Source: Kribbella italica
GTDB lineage: Bacteria; Actinomycetota; Actinomycetes; Propionibacteriales; Kribbellaceae
Length of the DNA: 64,000 bases
Direction of reading: 5' to 3'
Assembly: GCF_014205135.1 (NCBI RefSeq)
Contig: NZ_JACHMY010000001.1
Span: 3,224,001 to 3,288,000, forward strand
In this document: positions 1-8,019 of the stretch, piece after piece
Layout: each line of letters starts with the position of its first letter
Position numbering within the stretch: position 1 is the first letter of the stretch
The notes under the pieces: generated by a model
Databases searched by the model: none
What the model was told of the DNA's origin: nothing
Seen by the model: the letters and a program-made list of their open reading frames with translations, nothing else
Made by a program: the position numbers and the translations under genes

Positions 1-1
1 G

Positions 2-178
2 GCCGGTCGCGCCGGCAACACGGTCGGCACCTACATCTGCGCCGACCTGGCCTGCTCGCTCTACCTGCGCGGCCTGCGCGAGCCCGAGGTCCCCCAGGGC
101 GAGACCGTCGGTTCCGAGGTCCGGATCGAGCGCCTGGGCCACCGGCTTGAGAGTTTCGTGTCGCGGGTACTCGCCTAG
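2..178 (+). CDS. C-terminal fragment of an unidentified protein
   Basis: An open frame enters from the left edge and ends at TAG 176-178, giving the last 58 residues of a protein whose start lies outside the window. It contains a GNTVGTYICADLACSLYLRG stretch, a Glu/Val-rich segment and an amphipathic tail. Codon use matches the surrounding genes. I do not recognise the family from this tail alone. The next gene starts about 100 bases downstream on the same strand. Confidence 0.5.
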   Translation, partial: AGRAGNTVGTYICADLACSLYLRGLREPEVPQGETVGSEVRIERLGHRLESFVSRVLA

Positions 179-282
179 CGCGGTCCGGAGCGACAGAATG
201 CTTCGGCAGGCTGGTCCGGGAATCGGGAGACGTGCCCTAGCCTGGGATCACATCACGGGCTGGACGGGAGAACGAGGTCGCG

Positions 283-537
283 ATGTCGGAGTTCAGAATC
301 ACCCACGAGATCCACGAGGTCCACCCGGACATCCGCGAGAAGCTGACCACCGCGACGATCGACGCGATCAACGAGTCGAGCGCCCGGTCGGCCGAGGACG
401 CCGCGCTGGTCCTGCGCAACCGCCTCGGCGAGATCGGCGTCCACATGAGCCCCGAAGCCTGTCTCGCCGCGGTTGAACGCATCCGCTCCGGCAAGAGCCT
501 CCGCTTCGAGATCGAACGCGAGGACGCGGAGGACTGA
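283..537 (+). CDS. Small conserved hypothetical protein
   Basis: An 84-residue acidic, soluble protein with no signal peptide or membrane segment. It starts at ATG 283 behind a GAGAACGAGG purine-rich ribosome site. Predicted as mostly helical with several DAI/SAEDAA patches. It ends in GAC-TGA inside the start region of the next gene, so the two are probably co-transcribed and translationally coupled. I do not recognise a family and assign no function. Confidence 0.6.
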   Translation: MSEFRITHEIHEVHPDIREKLTTATIDAINESSARSAEDAALVLRNRLGEIGVHMSPEACLAAVERIRSGKSLRFEIEREDAED

Positions 538-1306
538 GATCCGGTACGTCGGCGTCGACCTCGCCTGGGGGCAGCGTGGCGTCACCGGCCTCGCCGTACT
601 GGACGCGTCCGGTGAGCTGCTGGACGTCACCGTCCAGCAGACCGACGACGACCTCCTCACCTGGCTACGCCGCTGGACCGCCGGTCCGTCCTTCGTCGCG
701 TTCGACGCGCCGATCATCGTCCGCAACGCCACCGGCCACCGCCCCTGCGAACGCCTGATCTCCCAGTACTACGGCCGCTTCGGCGCGTCCTGCCACGCCG
801 CCAACACCAAGAACCCCAGCTTCGCCAACGGCTCCCGAGCCCTCCGCCTGATCGAGGCCCTCGACCTCGACCTGGCCCCCACCGCCGAACGCCGCGCCGC
901 CGAGGTCTACCCCCACCCCGCGATCGTCACCCTCTTCGACCTCCCCCGCATCCTCCAGTACAAGTCGAAACCCGGCCGCGACTTCACCCACCTGCACACC
1001 GAGATGCTCCGCCTGGCCGAGTACGTCGAGTCCCTCGCCGACGCCTCCCCACCCCTGCAGGTCAAGGCCAACCCCGCCTGGCAGCAACTCCGCCAAGCCC
1101 TCACCCAAGCAACCCGCAAGGCCGACCTCAAACGCGTCGAGGACGCCCTGGACGGCGTGGTCTGCGCCTACATCGCCGCCTACGCAGCAACCCACCCAGC
1201 TCGAGTCCGCTCCTTCGGCACCCCCGAGTCAGGCCAAATCCTCGCCCCCGTCACCCCAGCCCAAGCAGCCCGCTACGACCAAGCACTCCACACCGAACGT
1301 CTCTGA
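473..1306 (+). CDS. DUF429 family protein (predicted RNase H-like nuclease)
   Basis: A 277-residue protein. The core begins at IRYVGVDLAWG near residue 22, a classic DUF429 opening that supplies the first acidic residue of an RNase H-like fold. It continues through VAFDAPI (about residue 77) and AEVYPHPA (about residue 143), and ends with a KRVEDALDGVVCAYIAAY helix that carries further acidic residues. The family is predicted to be a metal-dependent nuclease from fold recognition; I know of no settled substrate. The only in-frame start before the core is TTG 473, which overlaps the upstream gene by 65 bases. The true start could be non-canonical and nearer residue 21. Confidence 0.75.
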   Translation: MNASAPARASASRSNARTRRTEIRYVGVDLAWGQRGVTGLAVLDASGELLDVTVQQTDDDLLTWLRRWTAGPSFVAFDAPIIVRNATGHRPCERLISQYYGRFGASCHAANTKNPSFANGSRALRLIEALDLDLAPTAERRAAEVYPHPAIVTLFDLPRILQYKSKPGRDFTHLHTEMLRLAEYVESLADASPPLQVKANPAWQQLRQALTQATRKADLKRVEDALDGVVCAYIAAYAATHPARVRSFGTPESGQILAPVTPAQAARYDQALHTERL

Positions 1307-1309
1307 CCA

Positions 1310-1807
1310 CCCAGGGCCAGCAGCTACACGATCCGCCCGAGCGTCCCGTCGCTCGACCGGATCACCGTCGCCACGCCTCACCCCAGCAGCCATCAGCGAC
1401 CCAACGGTCAGCGTCCTCCAGCGCCCCGACGTCAGCGGCCTCCAGCAACAACTCGAGGCCGGCCACCTCCAACCCGACGCCACCAGCCTTCGGCAACCCG
1501 GCGCCAGCCACCTCGAGCAACCCGAGCTCACCAACCTTCGGCAACCCGACGCCAGCCACCTCCTCCAACCCGACGTCACCAACCTTCGGCAACCCGAGGC
1601 AGCAGTACGAGAGCGCCGACAGCCGGCCGATGACGCTGGCCCGCCGCCTCCAGCAACCCGAGACCCGCCGCCTCCAGCAAACCGCGTCCAGCATTCCGCG
1701 GCCAGCCACCTTCAGCGAGCTGACCTCAGCGGCCTTCAGCGCCCCGACGTCAGCGGCGTCCAGCGCCCCGACGTCAGCCACCCCCAGCACCCAAGCTCAG
1801 CCCTCAA
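1310..1807. repeat. Degenerate GC-rich tandem repeat tract downstream of pyrE
   Basis: About 500 bases without a convincing gene. Read on the minus strand, directly after the pyrE stop, three adjacent 24-base units (TGACGTCGGGGCGCTGGACGCC-type) can be lined up, followed by progressively degenerate copies built on CTGAAGG, GGCTGA, CAACC and TTCGGCAACCCGA blocks. The unit resembles the last codons of pyrE (LLKAADLG), as if the 3' end of that gene had been expanded repeatedly. Open frames on both strands here are low-complexity (VGALKAAEV and similar) and lack plausible starts, so I treat the tract as non-coding. Confidence 0.6.
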
Positions 1808-2323
1808 CTACCCAAGGTCAGCCGCCTTCAGCAACGAGAGCAGCCCGAGGTCGATCTCCTTCAGCGCCGCGGCCCCGCCCTGTTCGCGGTCGATCACGCA
1901 CAACGCCTCGCGCACGTCCGCACCCAGCGCCCGGAGTTCGCGCGTCGACAGCACGATCTGCCCGCCGCTGGTCACCACGTCCTCAACCACCAGCACCCGG
2001 CGCCCCGCGATCTCGGCGCCCTCGGCCAACCGGCACGTCCCGTACGCCTTCGCCTCTTTCCGCACGAACGCACACGGCAACCCCGTCTGCCGCCCCAACG
2101 CGGTCACCACCGGAATCCCGCCCATCTCCAGCCCGGCCAGCACCTCGGTCCCCGCCGGCACCAACGGAACCATCGCCTCGGCGACAGCCTCCAGCAGCAC
2201 CGGATCCGCCTCGAACCGGTACTTGTCGAAGTAGTGATCGGTCGTCACCCCCGACCGCAGTGTGAACTCCCCGGTCAGATGCGCCACCTCGTAGATCCGC
2301 CGCCCCAACTCTGCTCTCTCCAC
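1808..2323 (-). CDS. pyrE: Orotate phosphoribosyltransferase
   Basis: A 171-residue cytoplasmic enzyme that joins orotate to PRPP to give orotidine 5'-monophosphate, the fifth step of pyrimidine synthesis. The PRPP-binding loop VLVVEDVVTSGG (about residues 110-121) and the upstream FVRKEAKAYG lysine/glycine loop (about residues 87-96) are both present. Length is at the short end of the bacterial family. Starts at ATG 2323, 15 bases after the stop of the exonuclease gene on the same strand, so the two may be co-transcribed. The final LLKAADLG codons resemble the repeat tract that follows the stop. Confidence 0.93.
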   Translation of the reverse strand: MERAELGRRIYEVAHLTGEFTLRSGVTTDHYFDKYRFEADPVLLEAVAEAMVPLVPAGTEVLAGLEMGGIPVVTALGRQTGLPCAFVRKEAKAYGTCRLAEGAEIAGRRVLVVEDVVTSGGQIVLSTRELRALGADVREALCVIDREQGGAAALKEIDLGLLSLLKAADLG

Positions 2324-2338
2324 GCCAACGACCCTAGA

Positions 2339-3586
2339 TCACCCCGCCTTCCGCTCGTCATCAACAGGCAGCACCTCAGCCGGCAGCAACCGCCGAAACG
2401 CCTCCACCGCGATGATCGGCACCCCGAACTCCCGCGCCGCCCGAGCCTTCAACGACAAACTGTCCACATCGGCCGCCACCACGAACGTGGTCTCCGCCCG
2501 CACCGACTCCTGCGGACTGAACCCGGCCGCCACCGCCCGGTCCCACCACACCTCCCGCGCCTCCACCATGTCGCCCGTGAACACCACCGTGCTCCCCCGC
2601 GGAAACCCACCGGCCCCAGGCCGCGCCGGTACGACGTACTGCCCGTTGCTAGCGGCAACCAACGCGTCGTCCACATCCCCGGCCTGCCGGCCGAGCATCG
2701 TCGCCACCCGATCCAGATCCGCCCGCTGCTCGTCGCTGATCTCCCGGTCCAGCCAAACCGCCGCAGCCAGCTCGTCCAGATAAACCCCGTGCAGCTGATC
2801 GACCTGCGACCGCGTCAGCCCCAGATCCGTTGCCACATGCACCAACAGATCGGCCCCCGCCGCGTCGATCTCCCGATCCGCCAGCAACGTGTCCAGCACC
2901 GCAAGATACGAGTCAGCCTGCGGCGGCTCCGGAACCCGTGGCAACTGATCGACGAGTCGACTCATCCACCCGTGCCGACCACCCGCGTGCACCGGCCGAA
3001 CCGTCGGCCCCCGATGCGTCCCCGGCAACTCCGGCCACGGCAGTTCGCGAATCTCGTCGTACGCCCACTGCCACGGCGGCGGCGACGGGAACGACCGCAG
3101 ATACGCACTGAACAACTCAGCCGTCGCCCGCGTGTCCGCGAGCGCCGAATGCCAACCCTCCAAGGTGATCCCGGCCGCCGCACAGCACGCCCCGAGCGTC
3201 CGCCGCGACCCAGGAAACAGATACCCGGCTAACGCCATCGTGCACATCGACCGCTCGGTGACCAGCGGTACGACGTGCCCGAGCCGCGCGAACTCAGCCC
3301 GCAGGAACCCGAGATCGAACTCGACGTTGTGCCCCACCACCATCCGCCCCGCGAGCAGCTCGCCGAGCCGCCGCGCGACGTCGACGAACTCCGGCGCGGC
3401 CAGCACGTCGGCGGTCAGGATCCCGTGGATGTGTTGCGGGCCGAGGTCGCGCTGCGGATTCAGCAGCGTCACCCACTCGTCCTCGAACCGCCCCTGGGCG
3501 TCCAGCAGCACGACGGCGACCTCGATCACCCGGTGCCGGTGCCCGGGCAGCAGGCCGGTCGTCTCGGTGTCGATGACGGCATACAT
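2339..3586 (-). CDS. DEDDh 3'-5' exonuclease with C-terminal BRCT domain
   Basis: A 415-residue protein. Residues 1-170 form a DnaQ/epsilon-like exonuclease: ExoI VIDTETTG near residue 4 gives the D and E, ExoII VGHNVEFDLGFL gives the second D, and HSALADTRAT gives the ExoIII H and D. The C-terminal 90 residues, beginning at GSTVVFTGDM, look like a BRCT domain as in NAD ligase. I chose ATG 3586 because it sits behind GAGGAGGCGTC and directly precedes the catalytic strand; a longer frame adds 17 unconserved residues. Such proteins are usually annotated as DNA polymerase III epsilon-like exonucleases; whether it proofreads or acts in repair cannot be told from sequence. Confidence 0.85.
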   Translation of the reverse strand: MYAVIDTETTGLLPGHRHRVIEVAVVLLDAQGRFEDEWVTLLNPQRDLGPQHIHGILTADVLAAPEFVDVARRLGELLAGRMVVGHNVEFDLGFLRAEFARLGHVVPLVTERSMCTMALAGYLFPGSRRTLGACCAAAGITLEGWHSALADTRATAELFSAYLRSFPSPPPWQWAYDEIRELPWPELPGTHRGPTVRPVHAGGRHGWMSRLVDQLPRVPEPPQADSYLAVLDTLLADREIDAAGADLLVHVATDLGLTRSQVDQLHGVYLDELAAAVWLDREISDEQRADLDRVATMLGRQAGDVDDALVAASNGQYVVPARPGAGGFPRGSTVVFTGDMVEAREVWWDRAVAAGFSPQESVRAETTFVVAADVDSLSLKARAAREFGVPIIAVEAFRRLLPAEVLPVDDERKAG

Positions 3587-3671
3587 CGGCGACGCCTCCT
3601 CGGAATCGGTCCGTGGTTTCCTACTGCGACCAGCCAATCACAGCCCACCGACAATTCCGGTCCACCCGACC

Positions 3672-4304
3672 TCAGGCCGGTACGTCGACCGCGATCTCCT
3701 CGCCGAGCGTCGCCCCGAGCCCGAGGTCCAGGTCGTCGCCGCTCCAGAACCGGCCTGGGTCGTACCAGTTCGGCCGCCGCCCGCCCGGCAGCAGCCCCAT
3801 CTCCTCGTACGTCAGCGCGACCACCTCGGCGCAGTACGCCGTCTCGAGCACCAGGTCGCGGTCCCCGCGCCGGAACGCCGGCACCCGCCCACGGATCCAC
3901 CGCGACGCCAGCCGGGCGGTCGACGGGAACGGCGTACCGTCCAGGCGCGCCACAACCCGCAGTACGGCGTCCTCCATCTCCTGGCCGACCTCCGGGTCCA
4001 GCTGCCGCAGCCAGGCACGCTGGCCGTACCTGCGCGCCCAGGTGGTCACCGCGTCGCGCAGGTCGTGCAGCTGTACGCCGCGCTGGTGGTTCCCGGTCCA
4101 GACGTCGGGCAGCGAGCGACCGAGCTCGGCGTGCCACATCAGCGGCGGCAGGTCCTCGATCACGATCGCCATCCCGACGTGGTTGACCGGGCTGTTGGTC
4201 GTCAACTGGATCGCCCGATCGGCCGCGGACTCCCCGCGAAACAGCCAAATGTCACCTGTTCGTGTCAGTTCCGTAGCGTCGTCCAGCGTTATCCGCGTCT
4301 CCAC
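3672..4304 (-). CDS. Putative YiiX/YaeF-type permuted papain-fold hydrolase
   Basis: A 210-residue protein with the layout of the circularly permuted NlpC/P60 group: TGDIWLFRGES near residue 16, SPVNHVGMAIVI with the likely catalytic His near residue 41, and TAYCAEVVALTYEEMGLL with the likely nucleophilic Cys near residue 157. No signal peptide is visible, so it is probably cytoplasmic. Family members are thought to cleave amide or lipid bonds; no substrate can be inferred. It is divergent from the small membrane protein at 4323, with 18 bases between the start codons. Confidence 0.6.
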   Translation of the reverse strand: METRITLDDATELTRTGDIWLFRGESAADRAIQLTTNSPVNHVGMAIVIEDLPPLMWHAELGRSLPDVWTGNHQRGVQLHDLRDAVTTWARRYGQRAWLRQLDPEVGQEMEDAVLRVVARLDGTPFPSTARLASRWIRGRVPAFRRGDRDLVLETAYCAEVVALTYEEMGLLPGGRRPNWYDPGRFWSGDDLDLGLGATLGEEIAVDVPA

Positions 4305-4322
4305 GTCGCTAGATTAGTGCTC

Positions 4323-4478
4323 ATGAAGGTATGGAAGGTGCTCGGAGTCGCCGGCCTGGTGGGTGTCGCCGCGACCGGTGTGGTGGTCGCGCGGGGCGAA
4401 CGGAAGCGGCGTGCGTACACGCCCGAAGAGGTTCGTGACCGTCTGAAGGCCCGGGTCAAGGAAGCAGCCAACGCCTAA
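4323..4478 (+). CDS. Small single-pass membrane protein
   Basis: A 51-residue protein starting at ATG 4323. Residues 3-23 (WKVLGVAGLVGVAATGVVVA) form one hydrophobic segment, followed by a basic GERKRR patch and a charged helix YTPEEVRDRLKARVKEA. The positive-inside rule puts the C-terminus in the cytoplasm. Its last four bases overlap the end of the convergent phosphoesterase gene. Similar tiny membrane proteins are common in actinobacteria; function unknown. Confidence 0.6.
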   Translation: MKVWKVLGVAGLVGVAATGVVVARGERKRRAYTPEEVRDRLKARVKEAANA

Positions 4479-4966
4479 AGGTTGTGCAGGGCAACATCTT
4501 TCAGCCGGCCCGAGGTGATCGTGGCCGTCTGGTAGGTGCAGTACGGCTGGCTACGGCGATCCGTCGGTGATCCCGGGTTGAGCAGCCGCAGGCCCCGCGG
4601 CGACATCGTGTCCCACGGGATGTGACTGTGCCCGAAGACGAGCAGATCCACGTCCGGGTACGCCTTCTCGGCGCGGAGTTCACGTCCCTGCTTGCCGCCG
4701 GTCTCGTGGACGACGGCCACCCGCAGTCCGTCGAGCGTCTCCCGGGCCACCTCCGGCAGCCGCTTCCGCAGCTCCGGGCCGTCGTTGTTGCCCCAGCAGC
4801 CGATCAGCCGCCGCGCTCGCTCGGTCAGCTCGTCCAGCAGTTCGACGTTCACCCAGTCACCGGCGTGGATCACCACGTCGGCGTCGTCGACGGCGTCCCA
4901 GACCGGCTCCGGCAGCTTCTTCGCCCTGACGGGCAGGTGGGTGTCCGAGATCAGCAGCAGCTTCAT
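4475..4966 (-). CDS. YfcE/MJ0936-type metallophosphoesterase
   Basis: A 163-residue calcineurin-like phosphoesterase with the metal motifs in order: ISDTHLP (residues 6-12), HAGDW (about 36-40), GCWGNNDG (about 58-65), VVHETGG and VFGHSHIPW near the C-terminus. Length and motif spacing fit the small single-domain YfcE group, which hydrolyses phosphodiesters with Mn2+ or similar metals. No signal peptide. It lies downstream of the SDR gene on the same strand with a 4-base gap and may be co-transcribed with it. Natural substrate unknown. Confidence 0.85.
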   Translation of the reverse strand: MKLLLISDTHLPVRAKKLPEPVWDAVDDADVVIHAGDWVNVELLDELTERARRLIGCWGNNDGPELRKRLPEVARETLDGLRVAVVHETGGKQGRELRAEKAYPDVDLLVFGHSHIPWDTMSPRGLRLLNPGSPTDRRSQPYCTYQTATITSGRLKDVALHNL

Positions 4967-4970
4967 GCCC

Positions 4971-5963
4971 TCAGTCTGTGCCGAGCTGCGCGATCAGGTC
5001 CTGCTCCCGCGCCGGGCTGAGCCCTGCCTTGCGCTCCCGGTCGAGCCCCAGCTCACGCTCCCACTCCAGCGTGTCCCGGACGACCTCCTCCCGCGACCGG
5101 TGCCGCAGGCCGGCCTGGACCGCCGCCTGGCCACTGCGGTTCGACCAGCCCTCGTAGCCCGGCTCGGTGAGCCACATGGCCAGCGAGTCCGGTCCCATGT
5201 ACTGCTCGACCTTCTGCTCCTCCAGCCAGCTCCTCGGCGCGAGTACGACCGGACCGGTGTGGCCACCGACCTGGCGCGACAGCTCGATCCACTCACCGAA
5301 CGGCAGCACCGGCCCAACGGTGTCGTACGTCCCGGTCACGCCCTGCTCAGCGCAGTCCAGCAACCAGGAGGCAAGATCCCGTACGTCGATGACAGAGGAG
5401 GGCAGCTCTGGCGTGTCCGGCACCAGCAACGGCTCCTCAGGCGCCCTGGCCGCACGGGCGACCCAGGCCCCGGCCCGGTCGCTCCGGTCACCTGGTCCGC
5501 CGATCAGACCGGCCCGCGCTATCACCAGGCGATCCCCTACCGCCGCTGACGACAGCTGCTCGCAAGCGACCTTCGCCTCGCCGTACTGGTCCCGGTCAGC
5601 CGAGTCCGACTCGCTCGGCTCACGCAACGGCGCTGACTCGTCGGCACCCGGCGTACTGAAGTCCGCGTACACGTTGCCGGTCGACACGTAGGTCCAGTGC
5701 TTCGCCTGCTCGCCCAGTGCGCTCAGCGCCTCCCTGACGAAGCCCGGCTGCCAGGACACCTCGAACACCGCGTCCCACTCCCGCACCGGTACGCCGTCGT
5801 ACGCGCCCGGCTTGCTCCGGTCGGCCGTGACGAGCGTGGCGCCGTCCACGACCCCACCACTCTCGCCCCGAGCCACACAGGTCACCGCGTGTCCCCGCGC
5901 GAGTGCCTGTGCCGAGATCTCGCGCCCCAGGAAGGCCGTGCCGCCCAGTACCAGAATCTGCAT
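4971..5963 (-). CDS. NAD-dependent epimerase/dehydratase-like SDR
   Basis: A 330-residue extended-type short-chain dehydrogenase relative. The N-terminus [16 protein letters not shown] is a GxxGxxG nucleotide-binding Rossmann loop. [13 protein letters not shown] (about residue 95) and the following [10 protein letters not shown] hold the Tyr-x-x-x-Lys region (here Y-G-E-A-K). ATG 5963 is chosen because the Rossmann fold begins there; the frame extends 42 codons further but with no plausible ribosome site. Members often act on sugar nucleotides or serve as reductases; substrate undetermined. Confidence 0.8.
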   Translation of the reverse strand: MQILVLGGTAFLGREISAQALARGHAVTCVARGESGGVVDGATLVTADRSKPGAYDGVPVREWDAVFEVSWQPGFVREALSALGEQAKHWTYVSTGNVYADFSTPGADESAPLREPSESDSADRDQYGEAKVACEQLSSAAVGDRLVIARAGLIGGPGDRSDRAGAWVARAARAPEEPLLVPDTPELPSSVIDVRDLASWLLDCAEQGVTGTYDTVGPVLPFGEWIELSRQVGGHTGPVVLAPRSWLEEQKVEQYMGPDSLAMWLTEPGYEGWSNRSGQAAVQAGLRHRSREEVVRDTLEWERELGLDRERKAGLSPAREQDLIAQLGTD

Positions 5964-6124
5964 GGCACCAAGCCAAGCAGCCCGCCGGGCCGATTCCCAG
6001 TACCTCTGCTGACAGCAGATGGTTGCCTGCCGCCAGCAGCGAGTCATCAGGGCGCCCAGAGCCTTGCGGACCGCCAGGGCGCGGCGCACTGTCAGCAGAA
6101 GAGGCCTAATCCAAGGGGGATGAC

Positions 6125-6439
6125 ATGACTGGCTTCGTGCAGTTCATCGAGTACCGCACGTCCCGGCAGGACGAGATCGCCACGCTGATGAGCGACTTCC
6201 GCCAGAAGCGGCAGGAGGCCGGCGACGGCCCCAGCCCGGTCCGGGCGATGTCGTGCGCCGACCGCGACGAAGAGGGCCGGTACTGCGCGGTGATCGAGTT
6301 CGCGTCGTACGAGGAGGCGATGGAGAACTCCGGCCGCGAGGACACCGGCGCGTTCGCCGCCACGCTGGCAGGCCTGTGCGACGGGCCGCCGACCTTCCGC
6401 AACTTCGACCAGCTGGAAACGGAGGAGTACAAGCCCTGA
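6125..6439 (+). CDS. Small conserved protein, possibly dimeric alpha/beta-barrel
   Basis: A 104-residue soluble protein starting at ATG 6125 behind AAGGGGGATG. The pattern [15 protein letters not shown], then [30 protein letters not shown] is typical of ferredoxin-like dimeric barrels (antibiotic monooxygenase/EthD type), where the second strand and an AMENS helix pack across a dimer. No catalytic residues can be assigned. It stands alone and is followed by a strong hairpin at 6446-6487. Confidence 0.6.
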   Translation: MTGFVQFIEYRTSRQDEIATLMSDFRQKRQEAGDGPSPVRAMSCADRDEEGRYCAVIEFASYEEAMENSGREDTGAFAATLAGLCDGPPTFRNFDQLETEEYKP

Positions 6440-6445
6440 GACTAC

Positions 6446-6487
6446 GAGCGGGCCGGCACCGGAGGGAGTTCGGTGCGCGGCCCGCTC
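6446..6487. terminator. Bidirectional hairpin terminator
   Basis: A GC-rich inverted repeat: GAGCGGGCCGGCACCG pairs with CGGTGCGCGGCCCGCTC around a 9-base loop, with one bulged base. It lies between the converging genes that end at 6439 and 6530. No T-run follows, as is usual in high-GC actinobacteria. Confidence 0.65.
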
Positions 6488-6529
6488 GGGGGGGAGGACC
6501 AGGTCCGCGGCGCCGGACCCGGTCGTTGG

Positions 6530-7081
6530 TCAGAGGAGGTCGGTGAACCCGGTACGACGTCGCGCCGAACCGGCCGAGTCGTCCATGAACTCCGAGAACG
6601 GCTCCTTGGCGCGCCCACCCGGGAACACCGGCCCCCAGGACCCGTGCTCCGCGGGAAAGATCGGCCTGGTCGCCCGGGGCTTGTCAGCATCCGGCCCGGC
6701 CGCGCTGTCCGCAGCGCCCGTCGTACCGGCTGAACCGTGCGCATCGCCAGACCTGGTCAAACTAGGACCCGGCCCTTCGTCCTCGGACTCCGGTGCCTGA
6801 TGCAACTCGGGCCACGGCTGCGGCGGCAGGTCCTCCCGCCGCGCGACCGCCGGGTCCGGCCCTGGATCCGGGTCGAGCCATTCGACCTCGGTAGCACCGC
6901 CGTGCCCATGGATCGCGACCACCGAGTCGATCCCGTCCCACACGGTGGTCGTCGGGTAGTCCCCGTACCACCGCAGCGCGACCGCCCCGTCGGTGAACTG
7001 GACCCCCTCCGCGACAGGCCCGGTCCCACTCACCCCGGACACGTCCTCGTGCCGCATCAACCGAAACCGGCGAGATCTCAT
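6530..7081 (-). CDS. Conserved actinobacterial hypothetical protein
   Basis: A 183-residue protein whose first 70 residues carry the pattern RHEDVSGVSGTGPVAEGVQF, LRWYGDYPTTTVWDGIDSV and HGHGGATEVEWLD, which I recall from many uncharacterised actinobacterial chromosomal and phage proteins. The remainder is Pro/Asp/Ser-rich and probably disordered. ATG 7081 overlaps the TGA of the upstream gene as ATGA, so the two are translationally coupled. No catalytic motif is visible and no function is assigned. Confidence 0.6.
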   Translation of the reverse strand: MRSRRFRLMRHEDVSGVSGTGPVAEGVQFTDGAVALRWYGDYPTTTVWDGIDSVVAIHGHGGATEVEWLDPDPGPDPAVARREDLPPQPWPELHQAPESEDEGPGPSLTRSGDAHGSAGTTGAADSAAGPDADKPRATRPIFPAEHGSWGPVFPGGRAKEPFSEFMDDSAGSARRRTGFTDLL

Positions 7082-7347
7082 TTCGGCGCGACCTCCCACA
7101 ACCGCTCCCCCGGCAACGGCCGCCCCGACCCCGGATCAGCCGCCGACACCGGCTCGCTGGTCACCCGAAGCCCCGCGAACCGCCGCGACATCGCCGCCGC
7201 GTACCGATCCGCCAGCTCCGCCTCGGCGCAGTAGTCCGCGACCACATGGTCCCCGAACCAGACCCGCACCCGCCGCCGTTGCGGCCCCGCATGGTCCCCG
7301 CCCATCAGTGCACCCGACGCAAAACCAGGAGGCGAGAACCGCCCCAT
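7078..7347 (-). CDS. Conserved small protein, paralogue of the gene at 55912-56133
   Basis: An 89-residue protein with the core RRRVRVWFGDHVVADYCAEAELADRYAAAMSRRFAGLRVTSEPV and a C-terminal RPLPGERLWEV. The same core, in the same order, is encoded at 55912-56133. The compact strand-strand-helix pattern suggests a small alpha/beta domain. The start is uncertain: ATG 7347 (behind GGTGGGTAGG) or internal ATG 7305. The stop overlaps the start of the next gene. Function unknown. Confidence 0.6.
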   Translation of the reverse strand: MGRFSPPGFASGALMGGDHAGPQRRRVRVWFGDHVVADYCAEAELADRYAAAMSRRFAGLRVTSEPVSAADPGSGRPLPGERLWEVAPK

Positions 7348-7557
7348 GACCTACCCACCAGCGACATCGACAACTCGCACATCACGTCATCACTTCCACT
7401 TCCCTGTGGGGATGGGTTCACAGATAGTGACGGCCCCCACGAAGCTTCATGACGCGACTTCCAGAAATCTTTTCCTACCCAGCCTCCGCAGCACCAACTC
7501 CCGCCCGCCGGGCCTCGCGGGACTCAGAGCTCCACGCCGATTCCTTCAGGTCAGCCG

Positions 7558-8019
7558 TCAATCATCGGCCAGCAACACCCACGGCCGCCACGGCTCCACC
7601 TCAGGCGGATCGAGCCACACGTTCTCACCGAAGTAGTGGATCCCCACCCCTGGCCGACTCGCGGCCACCAGGACCTCCAGGTTGTGCGACAGCAGAGCCG
7701 GCACCTCGGGGAGTCCAACGCTCAGCAACTCGAACGCCAACCGCGCTTCTTCCGGCTGGGTCTCCTTCAGCGCACGGCTCTGCACATCCACGCGGACCGG
7801 ATACAGATCCATCGCCTGCACCTCGCCGGGCTCCGGATAGTAGTCGTTCGCCTCGATGAACACCCCGATCCAACCGTCGAACGACCTCCCCCGCGCCCGG
7901 TACTGGTACTCCCCGTTCTCTTCCCCCATGAGCTCCAGCCCCAGCACCTCTGCCGCCCGCGCCGCGACTTCGGCCAAGGGCTTGTCGCTCGCCAGGAACA
8001 CCTCGTCACTGTCGGACAT
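7558..8019 (-). CDS. Putative immunity protein for the CdiA-type nuclease effector
   Basis: A 153-residue acidic, soluble protein with no signal peptide or recognised domain. It starts at ATG 8019, inside the last 14 bases of the nuclease effector gene, so translation is tightly coupled. That position, size and charge are what is expected of a cognate immunity protein against the toxic C-terminal domain. The pattern GRSFDGWIGVFIEANDYYPEPGE is distinctive, but I cannot assign it to a named immunity family. The role is inferred from gene order only. Confidence 0.6.
   Translation of the reverse strand: MSDSDEVFLASDKPLAEVAARAAEVLGLELMGEENGEYQYRARGRSFDGWIGVFIEANDYYPEPGEVQAMDLYPVRVDVQSRALKETQPEEARLAFELLSVGLPEVPALLSHNLEVLVAASRPGVGIHYFGENVWLDPPEVEPWRPWVLLADD

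Noticed and set aside
1310..1807. Repeat protein gene on either strand in the tract after pyrE
   Set aside because: Frames are low-complexity, lack ribosome sites and change frame along the tract; repeat expansion is simpler.
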